Notes: generated by a model from the letters alone, not told the origin. Numbered from the stretch's first letter, positions 18,536 through 27,340 are shown. The stretch: DNA of 64,000 nt from Ravibacter sp964559125 (GCA_964559125.1 CAZLGW010000013.1:1-64000); one strand, 5' to 3'. Numbers and translations: made by a program.

Positions 18536-19438
18536 TTGAAAATTTTAGCTGTCAGCTACTCGCAAACCGGGCAATTGGATGAAATAGTCCGGAAATTCCT
18601 GGAGTCATTGGAAAGAGCCGATATCGATTGGGTCAGGATAGAGGCAAGCCCCCGCTTCCCGTATCCCTGGCCTGCCGCCGATTTCTTTGACGCTATGCCC
18701 GAGACAGTACTGGAAGAGCCTGTCGCGCTGGAGCCGTTTTCTTTTCGCGAAGAAACCTACGATCTTGTTGTGCTGGGCTATCAGCCCTGGTTCCTGTCGC
18801 CTTCCCTGCCGGTGTCTTCCCTGCTGCAGCACGAAGAGTTCAGGAAACGCTTGTCAGGAACCCCGGTCGTTACCATATCCGGTGGGCGGAATATGTGGCT
18901 GAATGCACAGGAAAGTGTAAAGAAACGCATAAAAGACGCCGGGGGCAGGCTTGTAGCCAATATTCCTCTCGTAGACCGGAATCCCAACCATATAAGCGTA
19001 ATCACGATCATACACTGGCTGATAGGAGGGAAAAAGGATCGTAAATGGGGTATATTTCCCATGCCGGGAGTTAGCCCTGAGGATATAAGTTTTATGAGCC
19101 GCTACGGGGAAGCTGCGCGTCAGGCATTGGAGAAAGGAAGGCTGGACGGTTTGCAGGAACAGATCCTGTCGTATGGTAAAATTTCGGTGCCTACCGATAT
19201 TTTGTTTATCGAGGAGCGGGCCAAGCGGCTGTTCAGGATCTGGGCGAAGCTGATCAAATCGAAAGGGACCACGGCAGAAAAGCGGAAACGATGGGTAACA
19301 TTGTTCAAATATTACCTGCTGATCGCTCTTTTTGTGGTAGCTCCGCTTCTTTTAACGGTTTATTATATCACAGTGTGGCCTTTTACCAGGAAGCAACTAC
19401 TGAGGAAAAAACAATACTTTTGTGGAGTAGAAGTGTAA
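18536..19438 (+). CDS. darA: DarA-like dialkylresorcinol condensing enzyme
   Basis: 300 residues from a TTG start. An earlier ATG is absent, and homologous-looking sequence begins at once with KILAVSYSQTGQLDEIV, a flavodoxin-like phosphate loop. Typical DarA-like blocks follow: PYPWPAADFFDAMPETV near residue 42, GYQPWFLSPSLPVSS near 82 and TISGGRNMW near 115. The C-terminus has one membrane helix (about residues 255-282). In flexirubin and dialkylresorcinol pathways DarA, with the ketosynthase DarB, condenses two acyl chains into the resorcinol ring. The next gene, ten bases on, encodes that DarB-like partner. Assignment rests on sequence resemblance and this gene order. Confidence 0.8.
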   Translation: MKILAVSYSQTGQLDEIVRKFLESLERADIDWVRIEASPRFPYPWPAADFFDAMPETVLEEPVALEPFSFREETYDLVVLGYQPWFLSPSLPVSSLLQHEEFRKRLSGTPVVTISGGRNMWLNAQESVKKRIKDAGGRLVANIPLVDRNPNHISVITIIHWLIGGKKDRKWGIFPMPGVSPEDISFMSRYGEAARQALEKGRLDGLQEQILSYGKISVPTDILFIEERAKRLFRIWAKLIKSKGTTAEKRKRWVTLFKYYLLIALFVVAPLLLTVYYITVWPFTRKQLLRKKQYFCGVEV

Positions 19439-19447
19439 AAAGTTAAG

Positions 19448-20590
19448 ATGTCGGAAGTTTATATTACCAGAATTGCCAAATTTTTGCCTAATGAGGCTGT
19501 AGATAATTCGGAATTGGAGGTTTACCTGGGTACGATCAACGGTAAGCCTTCCAAATCCAAAGCTATTGTATTACGTAATAACGGGATCAAAACACGTTAT
19601 TATGCACTTACCCGGGAGGGAGTGCCGACCCATACCAATGCAGGGATGGCGGCGTTATCGGTGCGGAACTTGTTTGAGGACGATCCCCGTCTTTTGAAAA
19701 ACATAGAGTTGCTGGCGTGTGCTACCTCCAGTCCTGATCAGCTAATGCCCTCTCATGCCGTCATGGTGCATGGGGAGCTGCCCGAGACGGGCTCTATCGA
19801 AGTAGTTTCGCCCTCGGGTGTATGCTGCGCCGGGATGCATGCCTTCAAATATGCCTGGATGAGCGTGAAGCTCGGAGAAAAGAGCCGTGTAGTGTGTTCT
19901 GCTTCCGAAAGGCTTACGCCGGTGCTGAAGTCCGACCAGTTTGAAGACGAAGTGACCAAGCTTGCGAGCCTGGAAAAGAATCCGGTGCTCGCTTTTGAAA
20001 AAGACTTCCTGAGATGGATGCTTTCCGATGGGGCCGGCGCTTTCTACCTGGAAAATAAACCTAACCAGGAGGGGATTTCGTTGAGGATAGAGTGGCTGGA
20101 AGCGGTTTCGTTTGCCAATGAGCTGGAACCCTGCATGTATATGGGCAGCGATAAGATGGAGGACGGTACGCTGAAGTCTTACAAGGATTATAACTCGCAT
20201 GAGCTGATCGAGAAGTCCGTTATGAGCATTAAGCAGGATGTGAAGCTGCTTGGTAATAATATCGTAACCGTGGGAGTAGACAGGATGATCGCCATACTCC
20301 GGCAAAAAGGGGTCTCTCCCGGTGACATCGATTATTTCCTCCCTCATCTTTCCAGCTATTTTTTTGAAAGTAAAATCGCCGGCTACCTGAAGGAGAAGGA
20401 TTATGAACTGGAGCCGTCAAAATGGTTTACGAACCTGGAAACCAAGGGTAACGTTGGAGCCGCTTCGATCTACCTGATGCTAGAGGAGCTTTTCCATTCC
20501 GGACGCCTCCGTAAAGGAGAGAAGATCCTGATATCTGTTCCCGAAAGCTCCCGGTTTTCTTATGTATACGGGTACCTGACGGTAGTGTAG
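19448..20590 (+). CDS. darB: DarB-like ketoacyl-ACP synthase III
   Basis: 380 residues, thiolase fold of the FabH class. Cys126-Cys127 lie in SGVCCAGMHAF, where the second aligns with the catalytic cysteine. The His block is DYFLPHLSSYFF (about residue 300) and the Asn block ETKGNVGAASIYLML (about 335), completing the Cys-His-Asn triad. DarB forms a 1,3-diketone from two acyl thioesters, which DarA cyclises. It follows darA by ten bases. A hairpin (20618-20639) lies in the gap after it and may modulate expression of the downstream genes. Confidence 0.85.
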   Translation: MSEVYITRIAKFLPNEAVDNSELEVYLGTINGKPSKSKAIVLRNNGIKTRYYALTREGVPTHTNAGMAALSVRNLFEDDPRLLKNIELLACATSSPDQLMPSHAVMVHGELPETGSIEVVSPSGVCCAGMHAFKYAWMSVKLGEKSRVVCSASERLTPVLKSDQFEDEVTKLASLEKNPVLAFEKDFLRWMLSDGAGAFYLENKPNQEGISLRIEWLEAVSFANELEPCMYMGSDKMEDGTLKSYKDYNSHELIEKSVMSIKQDVKLLGNNIVTVGVDRMIAILRQKGVSPGDIDYFLPHLSSYFFESKIAGYLKEKDYELEPSKWFTNLETKGNVGAASIYLMLEELFHSGRLRKGEKILISVPESSRFSYVYGYLTVV

Positions 20591-20617
20591 CGGAAGACGC
20601 TTCAGATGCCCCTGTAA

Positions 20618-20639
20618 AGCCGCAGCAGGGCCTGCGGCT
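20618..20639 (+). promoter_or_regulatory. hairpin between darB and the next gene
   Basis: AGCCGCAG and CTGCGGCT form an 8-bp stem with a 6-base loop, 28 bases after the darB stop. There is no T tract, so it looks like an RNA-processing or mild attenuation element within the operon, not a terminator. Confidence 0.5.
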
Positions 20640-20687
20640 CCCATATCGCGAAGTAATAGATAAAAGCTTACTTATGTGTCAATACAT

Positions 20688-21086
20688 ATGAAAAAGGAAG
20701 AAGTACCTCAGGACAAAAGTGCGCTTTCCAACTTCACGAGGGAGGTTTGCTATGTGAGGAATGCCGAAGGTAAATACGAAACCGTGCTGAGCACAGGCTG
20801 GGAAGTGAAGGCGACGGCATTGGATAATGCGTGGGATGAAGTTAAGGAACGTGTAGAGGAAGCGCGTGAAGCCGTAGCAAAAGGCGAGAAAAGCCCGGTT
20901 TACTATTTTATGGCGCTCAACCTGATGGACATGCCCGTGATCGCCGATTATACCGGCTTCTGGCCTTTTTTTATTAAAAGACACCTGCAGCCTTCCGTTT
21001 TCAGGGGCCTGAGCAGCAGGAAGCTTGAAAAATATGCAAAGGCGTTCGGGATTACGGTCGAAGAATTAAAAAATTTTAAAGGATAA
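20688..21086 (+). CDS. small conserved-looking protein in the darAB cluster
   Basis: 132 residues from the ATG at 20688 (a GTG at 20676 is possible). No signal peptide. The N-terminal half holds a short beta-like segment (CYVRNAEGKYETVLSTGWEVK) and a charged helix with a run of Glu/Arg/Ala. A hydrophobic middle follows (SPVYYFMALNLMDMPVIADY), then a C-terminus resembling the last helices of an HTH (LEKYAKAFGITVEELKNF). Function not recognised. It ends two bases before the BtrH-like gene, so the two are probably made together. Confidence 0.6.
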   Translation: MKKEEVPQDKSALSNFTREVCYVRNAEGKYETVLSTGWEVKATALDNAWDEVKERVEEAREAVAKGEKSPVYYFMALNLMDMPVIADYTGFWPFFIKRHLQPSVFRGLSSRKLEKYAKAFGITVEELKNFKG

Positions 21087-21088
21087 GA

Positions 21089-22105
21089 TTGGAGAAGCCT
21101 TTCGAACATATTCAATCGGCACATTGTGAAAACGGTGTGACAACAGCCCTGCTCCGTCATCGTGGCATCGGTTTTATTACAGAGCCGCTGGCTTTCGGCA
21201 TAGGCTCGGGTTTATTTTACATCCAGATACCTTTTCTTACCGTCAATAACGGTCCTGCCATTTCTTTCCGTACCATGCCGGGCGCTATTTTCAGCCGTAC
21301 GTGCAAGTCGCTGGGGATAGAAGTGGTAAGAAAGAAGTTCGGCAGTGAAGACAAGGCGGAAGCCTATGTAGAAAAGCTGGTAAGCGACGGGATTCCGGTA
21401 GGGTGCCAGGTGGGGGTTTTTCATTTACCCTATTTCCCGGCAGAATACCGTTTCCATTTTAACGCACACAACCTGATCGTGTTCGGAAAGGAAGCCGGGC
21501 AGTACAAGGTCAGCGACCCGGTCATGGAAATTACTACAAGCCTGAGCCCGGACGAACTGACAAGGGTACGGTTTGCGAAAGGGCCTCTTTCTCCCAAAGG
21601 ACAGGCCTACTATCCCGTTATACACGGGGAGATCGACGAAAATGTGATCGGGAAGGCAATCATAAAAGGAATTAAAAAGAATATCCGGGATATGCTGCAG
21701 ATTCCCGGCGGATTTGCGGGAGTCAAGGGAATTAAATATACGGCCAGGCGGGTAAGGACCTGGAGAGAGAAGCTGGGAGTGCGGAAAGCGGGCCTTTTCC
21801 TCGGGCAGATAGTCCGTATGCAGGAAGAAATAGGTACGGGCGGAGGAGGCTTCCGTTTTCTATATGCCGCTTTCCTGGAGGAAGCTTATGCGTACCTGCC
21901 TGACGACGAGCTACTAAGCATTTCGGAAGAGTTTACAAAGGCAGGAGATCTCTGGCGGAGCAACGCCGTCAAAATGGCTGGGATCTATAAGGGCCGGACC
22001 ACGGAGCAGGCAGATTTCGATGAGGTAGCCGACAGGATGGAAGAGATTATGGAGGTGGAGAGAAAGGCGTTTCAAAGACTTTCACTCTTAAAAGGAGTAA
22101 AATGA
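21089..22105 (+). CDS. BtrH-like acyltransferase
   Basis: 338 residues from a TTG start two bases after the preceding stop. The N-terminal half matches the BtrH N-terminal domain: an early HCENGVTTALLRHRG block with a candidate catalytic Cys near residue 12, then GFITEPLAFGIGSGLFY and NAHNLIVFGKEAGQYKVSDP near residues 127-145. The C-terminal half is helical and may match the DUF4872 partner domain. BtrH in butirosin synthesis moves an acyl group from a carrier protein to a small-molecule amine. Here the carrier may be the ACP encoded at 24157. Its stop overlaps the ABC ATPase start (ATGA), so the two are translationally coupled. Confidence 0.75.
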   Translation: MEKPFEHIQSAHCENGVTTALLRHRGIGFITEPLAFGIGSGLFYIQIPFLTVNNGPAISFRTMPGAIFSRTCKSLGIEVVRKKFGSEDKAEAYVEKLVSDGIPVGCQVGVFHLPYFPAEYRFHFNAHNLIVFGKEAGQYKVSDPVMEITTSLSPDELTRVRFAKGPLSPKGQAYYPVIHGEIDENVIGKAIIKGIKKNIRDMLQIPGGFAGVKGIKYTARRVRTWREKLGVRKAGLFLGQIVRMQEEIGTGGGGFRFLYAAFLEEAYAYLPDDELLSISEEFTKAGDLWRSNAVKMAGIYKGRTTEQADFDEVADRMEEIMEVERKAFQRLSLLKGVK

Positions 22106-22845
22106 GTGTAGGAATAGCCATCGACCAGGTAAGCTACCGGTATCAGAACGAGGTGGAACAGACGCTGAAATCGGTTCAGCTTTCGGTATTGCCGGGAGAT
22201 ATTTTCGGGCTACTCGGGCCAAATGGGGCGGGCAAAACTACACTGATGTCCATCATGGTAGGGATACTGAAGCCTGGCTCGGGGAGTGTCAACTATTATG
22301 ATGGTAAAAGAGTACCGGGGAGACAGGAGATCCGTGAGATGATCGGCTATGTTCCGCAGGATTATGCGTTCTACCCCGAGCTTACACCTTTGCAGAACCT
22401 GGCTTATTTCGGGGCTATGTATAATATGAGCGCTTCCCGGATCAGGAAACGTTCCACGGAGCTGCTTGACGTACTGGGATTGTCGAACGTGGCAGGCAAG
22501 AAAGTCTCAGAGTTTTCGGGAGGTATGAAACGAAGGGTCAATCTTGCGATCGGCATTCTTCACGAGCCCAGGGTTATTTTCCTGGATGAGCCTACGGTGG
22601 GTGTGGATGTGCAAAGCAAGTACGCCATTGTAAGCTTTCTCAGAGAACTCAACCGGAGCGGCGTGACAATTGTTTATACGTCCCATCACCTGGCCGAAGC
22701 GGAAGAGCTCTGTAACCGGATCGCGATGATAGACCACGGGAAAGTGATCGCATTCGATCACATTTCTTCGCTGTTAAAGACCAATAATTCTAAGGATTTG
22801 CAATCCCTGTTCCTGAGCCTTACGGGTGTAAGCTACAGGGATTGA
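22102..22845 (+). CDS. ABC transporter ATP-binding protein (exporter type)
   Basis: 247 residues. Walker A is LLGPNGAGKTTLM near residue 40, the Q-loop YVPQDYAFYP near 88, the signature SEFSGGMKRRVN near 137, Walker B VIFLDEPTVGVD near 157, and the switch His is in YTSHHLAEA. The sequence is of the DrrA/CcmA-like class that pairs with ABC-2 permeases to export lipids, antibiotics or polyketides. The partner permease follows 12 bases later. Likely cargo is the product of this cluster, or its transfer to the outer membrane. Confidence 0.9.
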   Translation: MSVGIAIDQVSYRYQNEVEQTLKSVQLSVLPGDIFGLLGPNGAGKTTLMSIMVGILKPGSGSVNYYDGKRVPGRQEIREMIGYVPQDYAFYPELTPLQNLAYFGAMYNMSASRIRKRSTELLDVLGLSNVAGKKVSEFSGGMKRRVNLAIGILHEPRVIFLDEPTVGVDVQSKYAIVSFLRELNRSGVTIVYTSHHLAEAEELCNRIAMIDHGKVIAFDHISSLLKTNNSKDLQSLFLSLTGVSYRD

Positions 22846-22857
22846 ACCGGTAAGCCA

Positions 22858-24135
22858 ATGTATAAACTTCTTGCATCACTGAAGAAAGAAATCTTGTTGT
22901 TGTGGAGCGATAAGGCCGGGCTTTTGCTGATGTTTGCAATGCCGCTGCTGTTGGTTTTCGTCATTACGATCATCCAGGACAGTGCTACCAGGATCGCTTC
23001 GGAAAACAGGATCAGTATCCTGGCAGTGAATCATGATAATGGCGCTTCAGGAAAGGAATTGCTCGAAAGACTGACTGCTTCAGGGATGTTCGGATTTACG
23101 ATGAGAAATGAGCTGGGCAGGGAAGAGGTTAACCGGGAGTTGTTGAGCAAAGGCATATTGATGGCGCTTTATATTCCTTCTGATTTCACCTCGAAGCTGA
23201 CAAGAGGTGCGGGAGAGATCAGCTCCCTGATGTTAAGAGACCTGGGGATAGAGCAGGGGAGAAGCGTGGTCAGCTCGCCGCCCAAACCTAATGTTTCGTT
23301 TTATTTCGACCCGGTTTTGCAGGAAAATTTCACCACATCGGTACAGAATATAGTGGGCGCTTACGTCACCCAGGTGGAGACGGCGCTGGTGATCGACCAG
23401 TTGTATGAAGATACAGAAATCGAAGCCAGGCCTGACGAACTGAAAGAAAGGATGCTTGCCAACCGTGTAAAGATAGATATGTTTGCCGCCGGGCGTAGCG
23501 GGAGTGGCCTGAGGCCCAACAGTACCCAGCATAACGTACCGGCATGGACCATTTTTGCGATGTTCTTTATGGTGGTGTCGCTGGGAAGCAATGTGGTGAA
23601 AGAGCGTAACAGCGGCAGCTTCCTGCGGTTAAAAACGATGCCTACCAGCTTTTTCCTGGTTATCTTTAGCAAAATGCTGGTCTATGTGTTGCTGGCGGTC
23701 CTCCAGGTAGCGCTTATATTTTCGATAGGTATATTTTTGTTTGGGAAAATAGGGCTGCCCCGGCTGGTGATCCCGGGTAATTTCGGGGCATTTATAACGG
23801 TGGTCCTCTTAAGCAGCCTGGCGGCTGTAAGCTATGCGCTGCTGGTGGGCACACTGGCCAGGAGCCAGGAGCAGGCCAACGGCTTCGGAGCGATATCCAT
23901 CGTGCTGTTTGCTGCCCTGGGAGGAATATGGGTGCCTACCTTTATCATGCCTGAATTCATGCAGGTCATCAGCATGTTTTCACCGCTTCAGTGGTGCCTG
24001 CAGGGTTTTTATACTCTTTTTTTAAAAGAAGGGAGCTGGGTAGACTTAAAGTGGGTAATTTTGTCAATTGCGGCATTTGTTGCTGCGTGCCAGGCAGGAA
24101 TATACCTTAAGCTCCGCTCCGAAAAATTAGTTTAG
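22858..24135 (+). CDS. ABC-2 type permease
   Basis: 425 residues. The first membrane helix (LLMFAMPLLLVFVITII) is followed by a large extracytoplasmic domain (residues ~45-225). A cluster of about five helices then fills residues 225-420 (VPAWTIFAMFFMVVSLGSNV, LVYVLLAVLQVALIFSIGIF, FGAISIVLFAALGGIWVPTF). This is the usual layout of ABC-2 permeases. It should form a dimer with the ATPase encoded just upstream and export a hydrophobic product. Confidence 0.88.
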   Translation: MYKLLASLKKEILLLWSDKAGLLLMFAMPLLLVFVITIIQDSATRIASENRISILAVNHDNGASGKELLERLTASGMFGFTMRNELGREEVNRELLSKGILMALYIPSDFTSKLTRGAGEISSLMLRDLGIEQGRSVVSSPPKPNVSFYFDPVLQENFTTSVQNIVGAYVTQVETALVIDQLYEDTEIEARPDELKERMLANRVKIDMFAAGRSGSGLRPNSTQHNVPAWTIFAMFFMVVSLGSNVVKERNSGSFLRLKTMPTSFFLVIFSKMLVYVLLAVLQVALIFSIGIFLFGKIGLPRLVIPGNFGAFITVVLLSSLAAVSYALLVGTLARSQEQANGFGAISIVLFAALGGIWVPTFIMPEFMQVISMFSPLQWCLQGFYTLFLKEGSWVDLKWVILSIAAFVAACQAGIYLKLRSEKLV

Positions 24136-24156
24136 ACTTATCCGTCACAATATTTT

Positions 24157-24435
24157 ATGTCTGAATTGAATACAGCTGCTTTGAAAGAGACCCTTAAGAA
24201 GCAAATTGTACAGTACCTCAACCTCCTGGATGTAAAGCCGGAGGATATCAGGGATGATGAACCGCTCTTTGGCGGGGACCTGGGCCTGGACTCTATCGAC
24301 TCGCTTGAGCTGGTTGTTCTCCTGGAAAGGGAATACGGGATTAAGATCAACAATCCTGCGGAAGGGCGGAAAATACTGGTGGACGTTAACCACATGGCCG
24401 AATTTATTGTCAGGTACCAGAAGCAGGATGCCTAA
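24157..24435 (+). CDS. acyl carrier protein
   Basis: 92 residues with the phosphopantetheine site GLDSIDSLEL; Ser46 is the attachment residue. Acidic, four-helix ACP fold (PLFGGDLGLDSIDSLELVVL). It starts 21 bases after the permease stop, and 12 bases separate its stop from the ketosynthase start. Position between exporter and ketosynthase marks it as a dedicated carrier for this pathway and not the housekeeping ACP, which normally sits beside fabF. Confidence 0.9.
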   Translation: MSELNTAALKETLKKQIVQYLNLLDVKPEDIRDDEPLFGGDLGLDSIDSLELVVLLEREYGIKINNPAEGRKILVDVNHMAEFIVRYQKQDA

Positions 24436-24447
24436 CGTCCGGTTGCT

Positions 24448-25638
24448 ATGACTGAGGTAGTGGTTACAGGTATCGGGATTGTGTCTCCTCTCGGGATCGG
24501 GGCCGGTCATAACCTTAAATGCCTCCGTGAGAAAAAGCACGGCCTCTCGCGGGCCGATTTTTTTGAAACGCGTTATATAAATGCTTTCCCGTTTGGGGAA
24601 GTCAAATCTTCCGACCGCGAATTGAGAACGCTGCTTGGTGCCGGATCTTTTCGGGGGTTCACCCGCACCTGTATACTGGCTTTCCTGGCGTTTCGGGAAG
24701 CCATCGAGGATGCCAGGCTGGGAGCAGGCGATCTCAGCCGCTTTGATACAGGTTTTATCAGTGCTTCAACGGTCGGTGGAATGTGCTACACCGATCAGCT
24801 TTATATAGATGCAAATGCGAGGGGAGAGGCCTCCGAATTTGTACAATCGTATTCCGCTTCGGCGCATACACGACATATAGGCAGTCATTTTGGGATACAC
24901 GGTTTTTCCGATACGATCAATACGGCCTGCTCTTCGTCGGCCAATGCAATAGCGCTTGGCTATCGCCTGATCAGGGCCGGGAGGTTAAAAAGAGTGATCG
25001 TAGGCGGGGCAGACAGTCTTGCCAAGTATACCGTCAACGGCTTTAATTCGCTCCGCATACTCAGCGAAGATCTGTGCCTGCCTTTTGATGAAAACCGCAA
25101 CGGGCTGAACCTGGGTGAGGGAGCGGCCTATCTTGTGCTGGAAGACGAATCGGTTTCGGGAAATAAACGCAGGTACGGGAAAATAATGGGTTACGGGAAC
25201 AGCAACGATGCCTACCATGCTTCCGCCATATCGCCTGAAGCTGCAGGTGTGGTGAAGGCGATAGGGAGCGCCCTGGAATCGGGAGGCGTTGCACCTGCTG
25301 CAGTGAGCTATATCAATACGCACGGCACAGGAACCCTCAATAACGATGAGATGGAGTTGCTTGGAATGCGCAGGATATTCGACAGGCTGCCTTATTTCAG
25401 TTCAACCAAGAGCTATACCGGCCATACACTGGGAGCTGCAGGTGCAATAGAAGCTATATACAGCCTGTTCAGCCTGAGCCACAACGAAATTTATCCTAAT
25501 TTACGTTTTGAAACCTCTATAGCACAGTTCGGGGAAATCCCGGTTCTGGACCTGCTTCCGGATCAGCCTGTCGACTACGTTCTGTCCAATTCCTTCGGTT
25601 TCAGCGGCAATTGTACCTCGCTCCTTTTTGGGAGGTGA
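24448..25638 (+). CDS. beta-ketoacyl-ACP synthase (KAS II-like)
   Basis: 396 residues, condensing-enzyme fold. Cys161 lies in NTACSSSANA, His292 in NTHGTGTLNNDE and His326 in YTGHTLGAAG, so all three active-site residues are present. The sequence is slightly shorter than FabF (about 412) and resembles the ketosynthases of aryl polyene and flexirubin clusters. No reductase or dehydratase gene follows; the next gene is on the opposite strand and its stop abuts this one (25638/25639), so the cluster ends here. Confidence 0.9.
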   Translation: MTEVVVTGIGIVSPLGIGAGHNLKCLREKKHGLSRADFFETRYINAFPFGEVKSSDRELRTLLGAGSFRGFTRTCILAFLAFREAIEDARLGAGDLSRFDTGFISASTVGGMCYTDQLYIDANARGEASEFVQSYSASAHTRHIGSHFGIHGFSDTINTACSSSANAIALGYRLIRAGRLKRVIVGGADSLAKYTVNGFNSLRILSEDLCLPFDENRNGLNLGEGAAYLVLEDESVSGNKRRYGKIMGYGNSNDAYHASAISPEAAGVVKAIGSALESGGVAPAAVSYINTHGTGTLNNDEMELLGMRRIFDRLPYFSSTKSYTGHTLGAAGAIEAIYSLFSLSHNEIYPNLRFETSIAQFGEIPVLDLLPDQPVDYVLSNSFGFSGNCTSLLFGR

Positions 25639-26538
25639 TCAGAAGCTTACTGCCGACCTGCTTTCGTCAACCGTCATAACTGCGCTTACCCCTGTCACCA
25701 GCGGCCGGTTATCGGGCACATGGCCAGTGGGGAACCCGAACAGCAGCGGGTAGTCGTATTTTTTTACATGTTCGGTGATAATGTCGTAAGCATCCTGGCC
25801 GAATGCATCCGGGGTACCTTTGTTTTCGGTAAAATGCCCCACGATCAATCCGGCCAGCCGGCTGAGCTTTCCGGCGCGCCCAAGCTGCCACATCATGCGG
25901 TCGATGTTGTAAAGCTGTTCACCGACGTCTTCCAGGAAAAGTATCTTCCCCGGGGTGTCGGTTTCGGAAAAAGACCCCACCGAATGAGCCAGCAGGCAGA
26001 GGTTACCTCCGGCGAGCTGTCCTGATGTTGTCCCTGGCCTGTTCATAGAATGCGGGGCAACTTCATACCGGATAGATTCTCCGAACAGTATTTTCCGGAG
26101 AGCTTCCGATGCTTCCTCGCTTCCTTCGCAGCCGAGGTGCTTTACCATCGGCCCGTGTATGCCGGCGTATCCGAGTTTTTCAAGGTGACAAAGGAGAAGT
26201 GTAAGATCGCTGAAGCCGATCAGCCATTTAGGCAACCTGCTGAAAGCCGTGAAATCGATCCTGTCTACTATTCTTGAGCACCCGTAACCGCCTCTTACGG
26301 CTATCACGGCTTTGATTTCCGGGTCGTCGAACATTTGCTGAAGATCCGCGAGCCGTTGTTCGTCGGTACCGGCATATTGAAAATACTGAAGCGGCGGCGT
26401 TTGTCCCTCGACCACCGAGAGCCCCCAATCCGTAAGCATCCGGAGCCCGTCTGTGATGTCATCAGGATAGCAGATGGGGCCTGCTGGAGCTACGACGCCT
26501 ATTTTATCACCGGGTTTGAGAGGGGGTGGTATTATCAT
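25639..26538 (-). CDS. LD-carboxypeptidase (S66 family)
   Basis: 299 residues. S66 hallmarks are all present: N-terminal KPGDKIGVVAPAGPI, the block AVRGGYGCSRIVDRID near residue 78, the serine nucleophile in WLIGFSDLTLL near 108, a Glu in FLEDVGEQLYNIDRM near 200, and the His in GFPTGHVPDNRPLVTG near 270. Family members cut the L,D-bond of tetrapeptide stems in recycled cytoplasmic muropeptides. No signal peptide, so it is probably cytoplasmic. It precedes nothing on its strand and ends against the ketosynthase gene. Confidence 0.9.
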   Translation of the reverse strand: MIIPPPLKPGDKIGVVAPAGPICYPDDITDGLRMLTDWGLSVVEGQTPPLQYFQYAGTDEQRLADLQQMFDDPEIKAVIAVRGGYGCSRIVDRIDFTAFSRLPKWLIGFSDLTLLLCHLEKLGYAGIHGPMVKHLGCEGSEEASEALRKILFGESIRYEVAPHSMNRPGTTSGQLAGGNLCLLAHSVGSFSETDTPGKILFLEDVGEQLYNIDRMMWQLGRAGKLSRLAGLIVGHFTENKGTPDAFGQDAYDIITEHVKKYDYPLLFGFPTGHVPDNRPLVTGVSAVMTVDESRSAVSF

Positions 26539-26552
26539 TAGTAAGTGTTTTT

Positions 26553-26876
26553 TTAAAAATATACAATATCGGTCACCAGGGTTTTTCCCATCTCTGTATT
26601 GACCATTTCGAGTATTTTGCCTTTCGCCCTCACCAACTCCTCCCTGAGCGGTGCCGAGTCTAGCTGTACATAGAGCGTATTCCCTTTTACAAATACCGCG
26701 GTAGTACGCGAGGCAATGGGTTTGCCCATAATTTTTTCCCAGTGTGCGGTGACATACGTTTCATCGAAGCTCTCTTTCAGGCGGTAGATCTCCAGGTATT
26801 TTTCCAGTACTTCCTTTACAGAAGATGTGGACTGGTTCCTGGTTCTTTCGGTGTAACGCGGCTTTGACTTGTTCAT
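26553..26876 (-). CDS. DUF721/DciA-like protein
   Basis: 107 residues. A basic N-terminal tail leads to the DUF721 domain: ALKEYLEIYRLKESF-like helix, WEKIMGKPIASRTTAVFVKGN, then LYVQLDSAPLREELVRAKGKI. DUF721 proteins include DciA, which helps load the replicative helicase in bacteria lacking DnaC. The 14-base gap to the LD-carboxypeptidase gene suggests co-transcription from the -7 element at 26897-26904. Confidence 0.8.
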   Translation of the reverse strand: MNKSKPRYTERTRNQSTSSVKEVLEKYLEIYRLKESFDETYVTAHWEKIMGKPIASRTTAVFVKGNTLYVQLDSAPLREELVRAKGKILEMVNTEMGKTLVTDIVYF

Positions 26877-26896
26877 GTTTTTACCTGGTCTGTTCT

Positions 26897-26904
26897 CAAA
26901 ATTA
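26897..26904 (-). promoter_or_regulatory. -7 element for the DUF721 gene
   Basis: The minus strand reads TAATTTTG, a match to TAnnTTTG, about 20 bases before the gene start. Confidence 0.35.
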
Positions 26905-26959
26905 ATACCAACGTGCCTGTATCCGGAAGGAAGAGAAAGAAAAAGTTCGATTCATCGAC

Positions 26960-26997
26960 TATATTTGTTTTTAAGGGATTTTGCATTTATAATTGTG
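26960..26997 (+). promoter_or_regulatory. promoter region of the met leader
   Basis: Two overlapping options lie about 40-70 bases before the riboswitch. TATATTTG at 26960-26967 is a perfect -7 box without a clear -33. Alternatively its TTTG (26964-26967) serves as a -33 box for TAATTGTG at 26990-26997, 22 bases on. Either would place the start near the S-box. Confidence 0.4.
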
Positions 26998-27032
26998 CCG
27001 TCAATCAATTCTCCGTGTTTTCGGCGGTTGGT

Positions 27033-27113
27033 TTATAAAGAAGAGGGAAGAGAATGGGCTCAACGATCCTCTGGCAACCTGTTGTAGTGACAAGGTGCTA
27101 ACTCCCACCTAAG
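27033..27113 (+). promoter_or_regulatory. SAM-I (S-box) riboswitch
   Basis: The leader has the S-box core in order: GAGGGA, then an AGAG/CTCT stem around GGGCTC, GGCAACC, and AAGGTGCTAACTCC. Stem P3 pairs ACC with GGT and TTGT with ACAA. The element lies about 300 bases before metY, the expected target. SAM binding in this class lowers expression of methionine synthesis genes. No clear terminator follows directly, so control may act through a downstream structure. The 27120-27417 leader is long for such control and includes a small ORF. Confidence 0.85.
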
Positions 27114-27139
27114 TAATTAGGGAATATAAAACAGTGCAA

Positions 27140-27340
27140 ATGAAAACAGTATCTTTTTCTCCCGTTTCCCGGGAAAGCCTGGTTTGCCTTACCGGCACTT
27201 CTAGAGCTGTTGCCCGGATACGTTTTTCTCTTTCAGCTTCGACCCGGTTCAGAAATCTGCCAGTATACCTGCGGGTTTTCAGGATTTTAGTTTCCGGCCG
27301 TTACGGCATGGGGTGTCCGGGTATGTCCTGCTTTATGTAA
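27140..27340 (+). CDS. possible leader peptide ending in a Met/Cys cluster
   Basis: A 66-codon frame from ATG 27140 to TAA 27338, inside the leader between the S-box and metY. It is Arg/Ser-rich and resembles no domain. Its last 12 residues are YGMGCPGMSCFM, containing three Met and two Cys. A short Met/Cys-rich frame ahead of a gene for homocysteine/cysteine formation could be an attenuation sensor. It may equally be a chance frame across structured RNA; only conservation of its codons would tell. Confidence 0.3.
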   Translation: MKTVSFSPVSRESLVCLTGTSRAVARIRFSLSASTRFRNLPVYLRVFRILVSGRYGMGCPGMSCFM

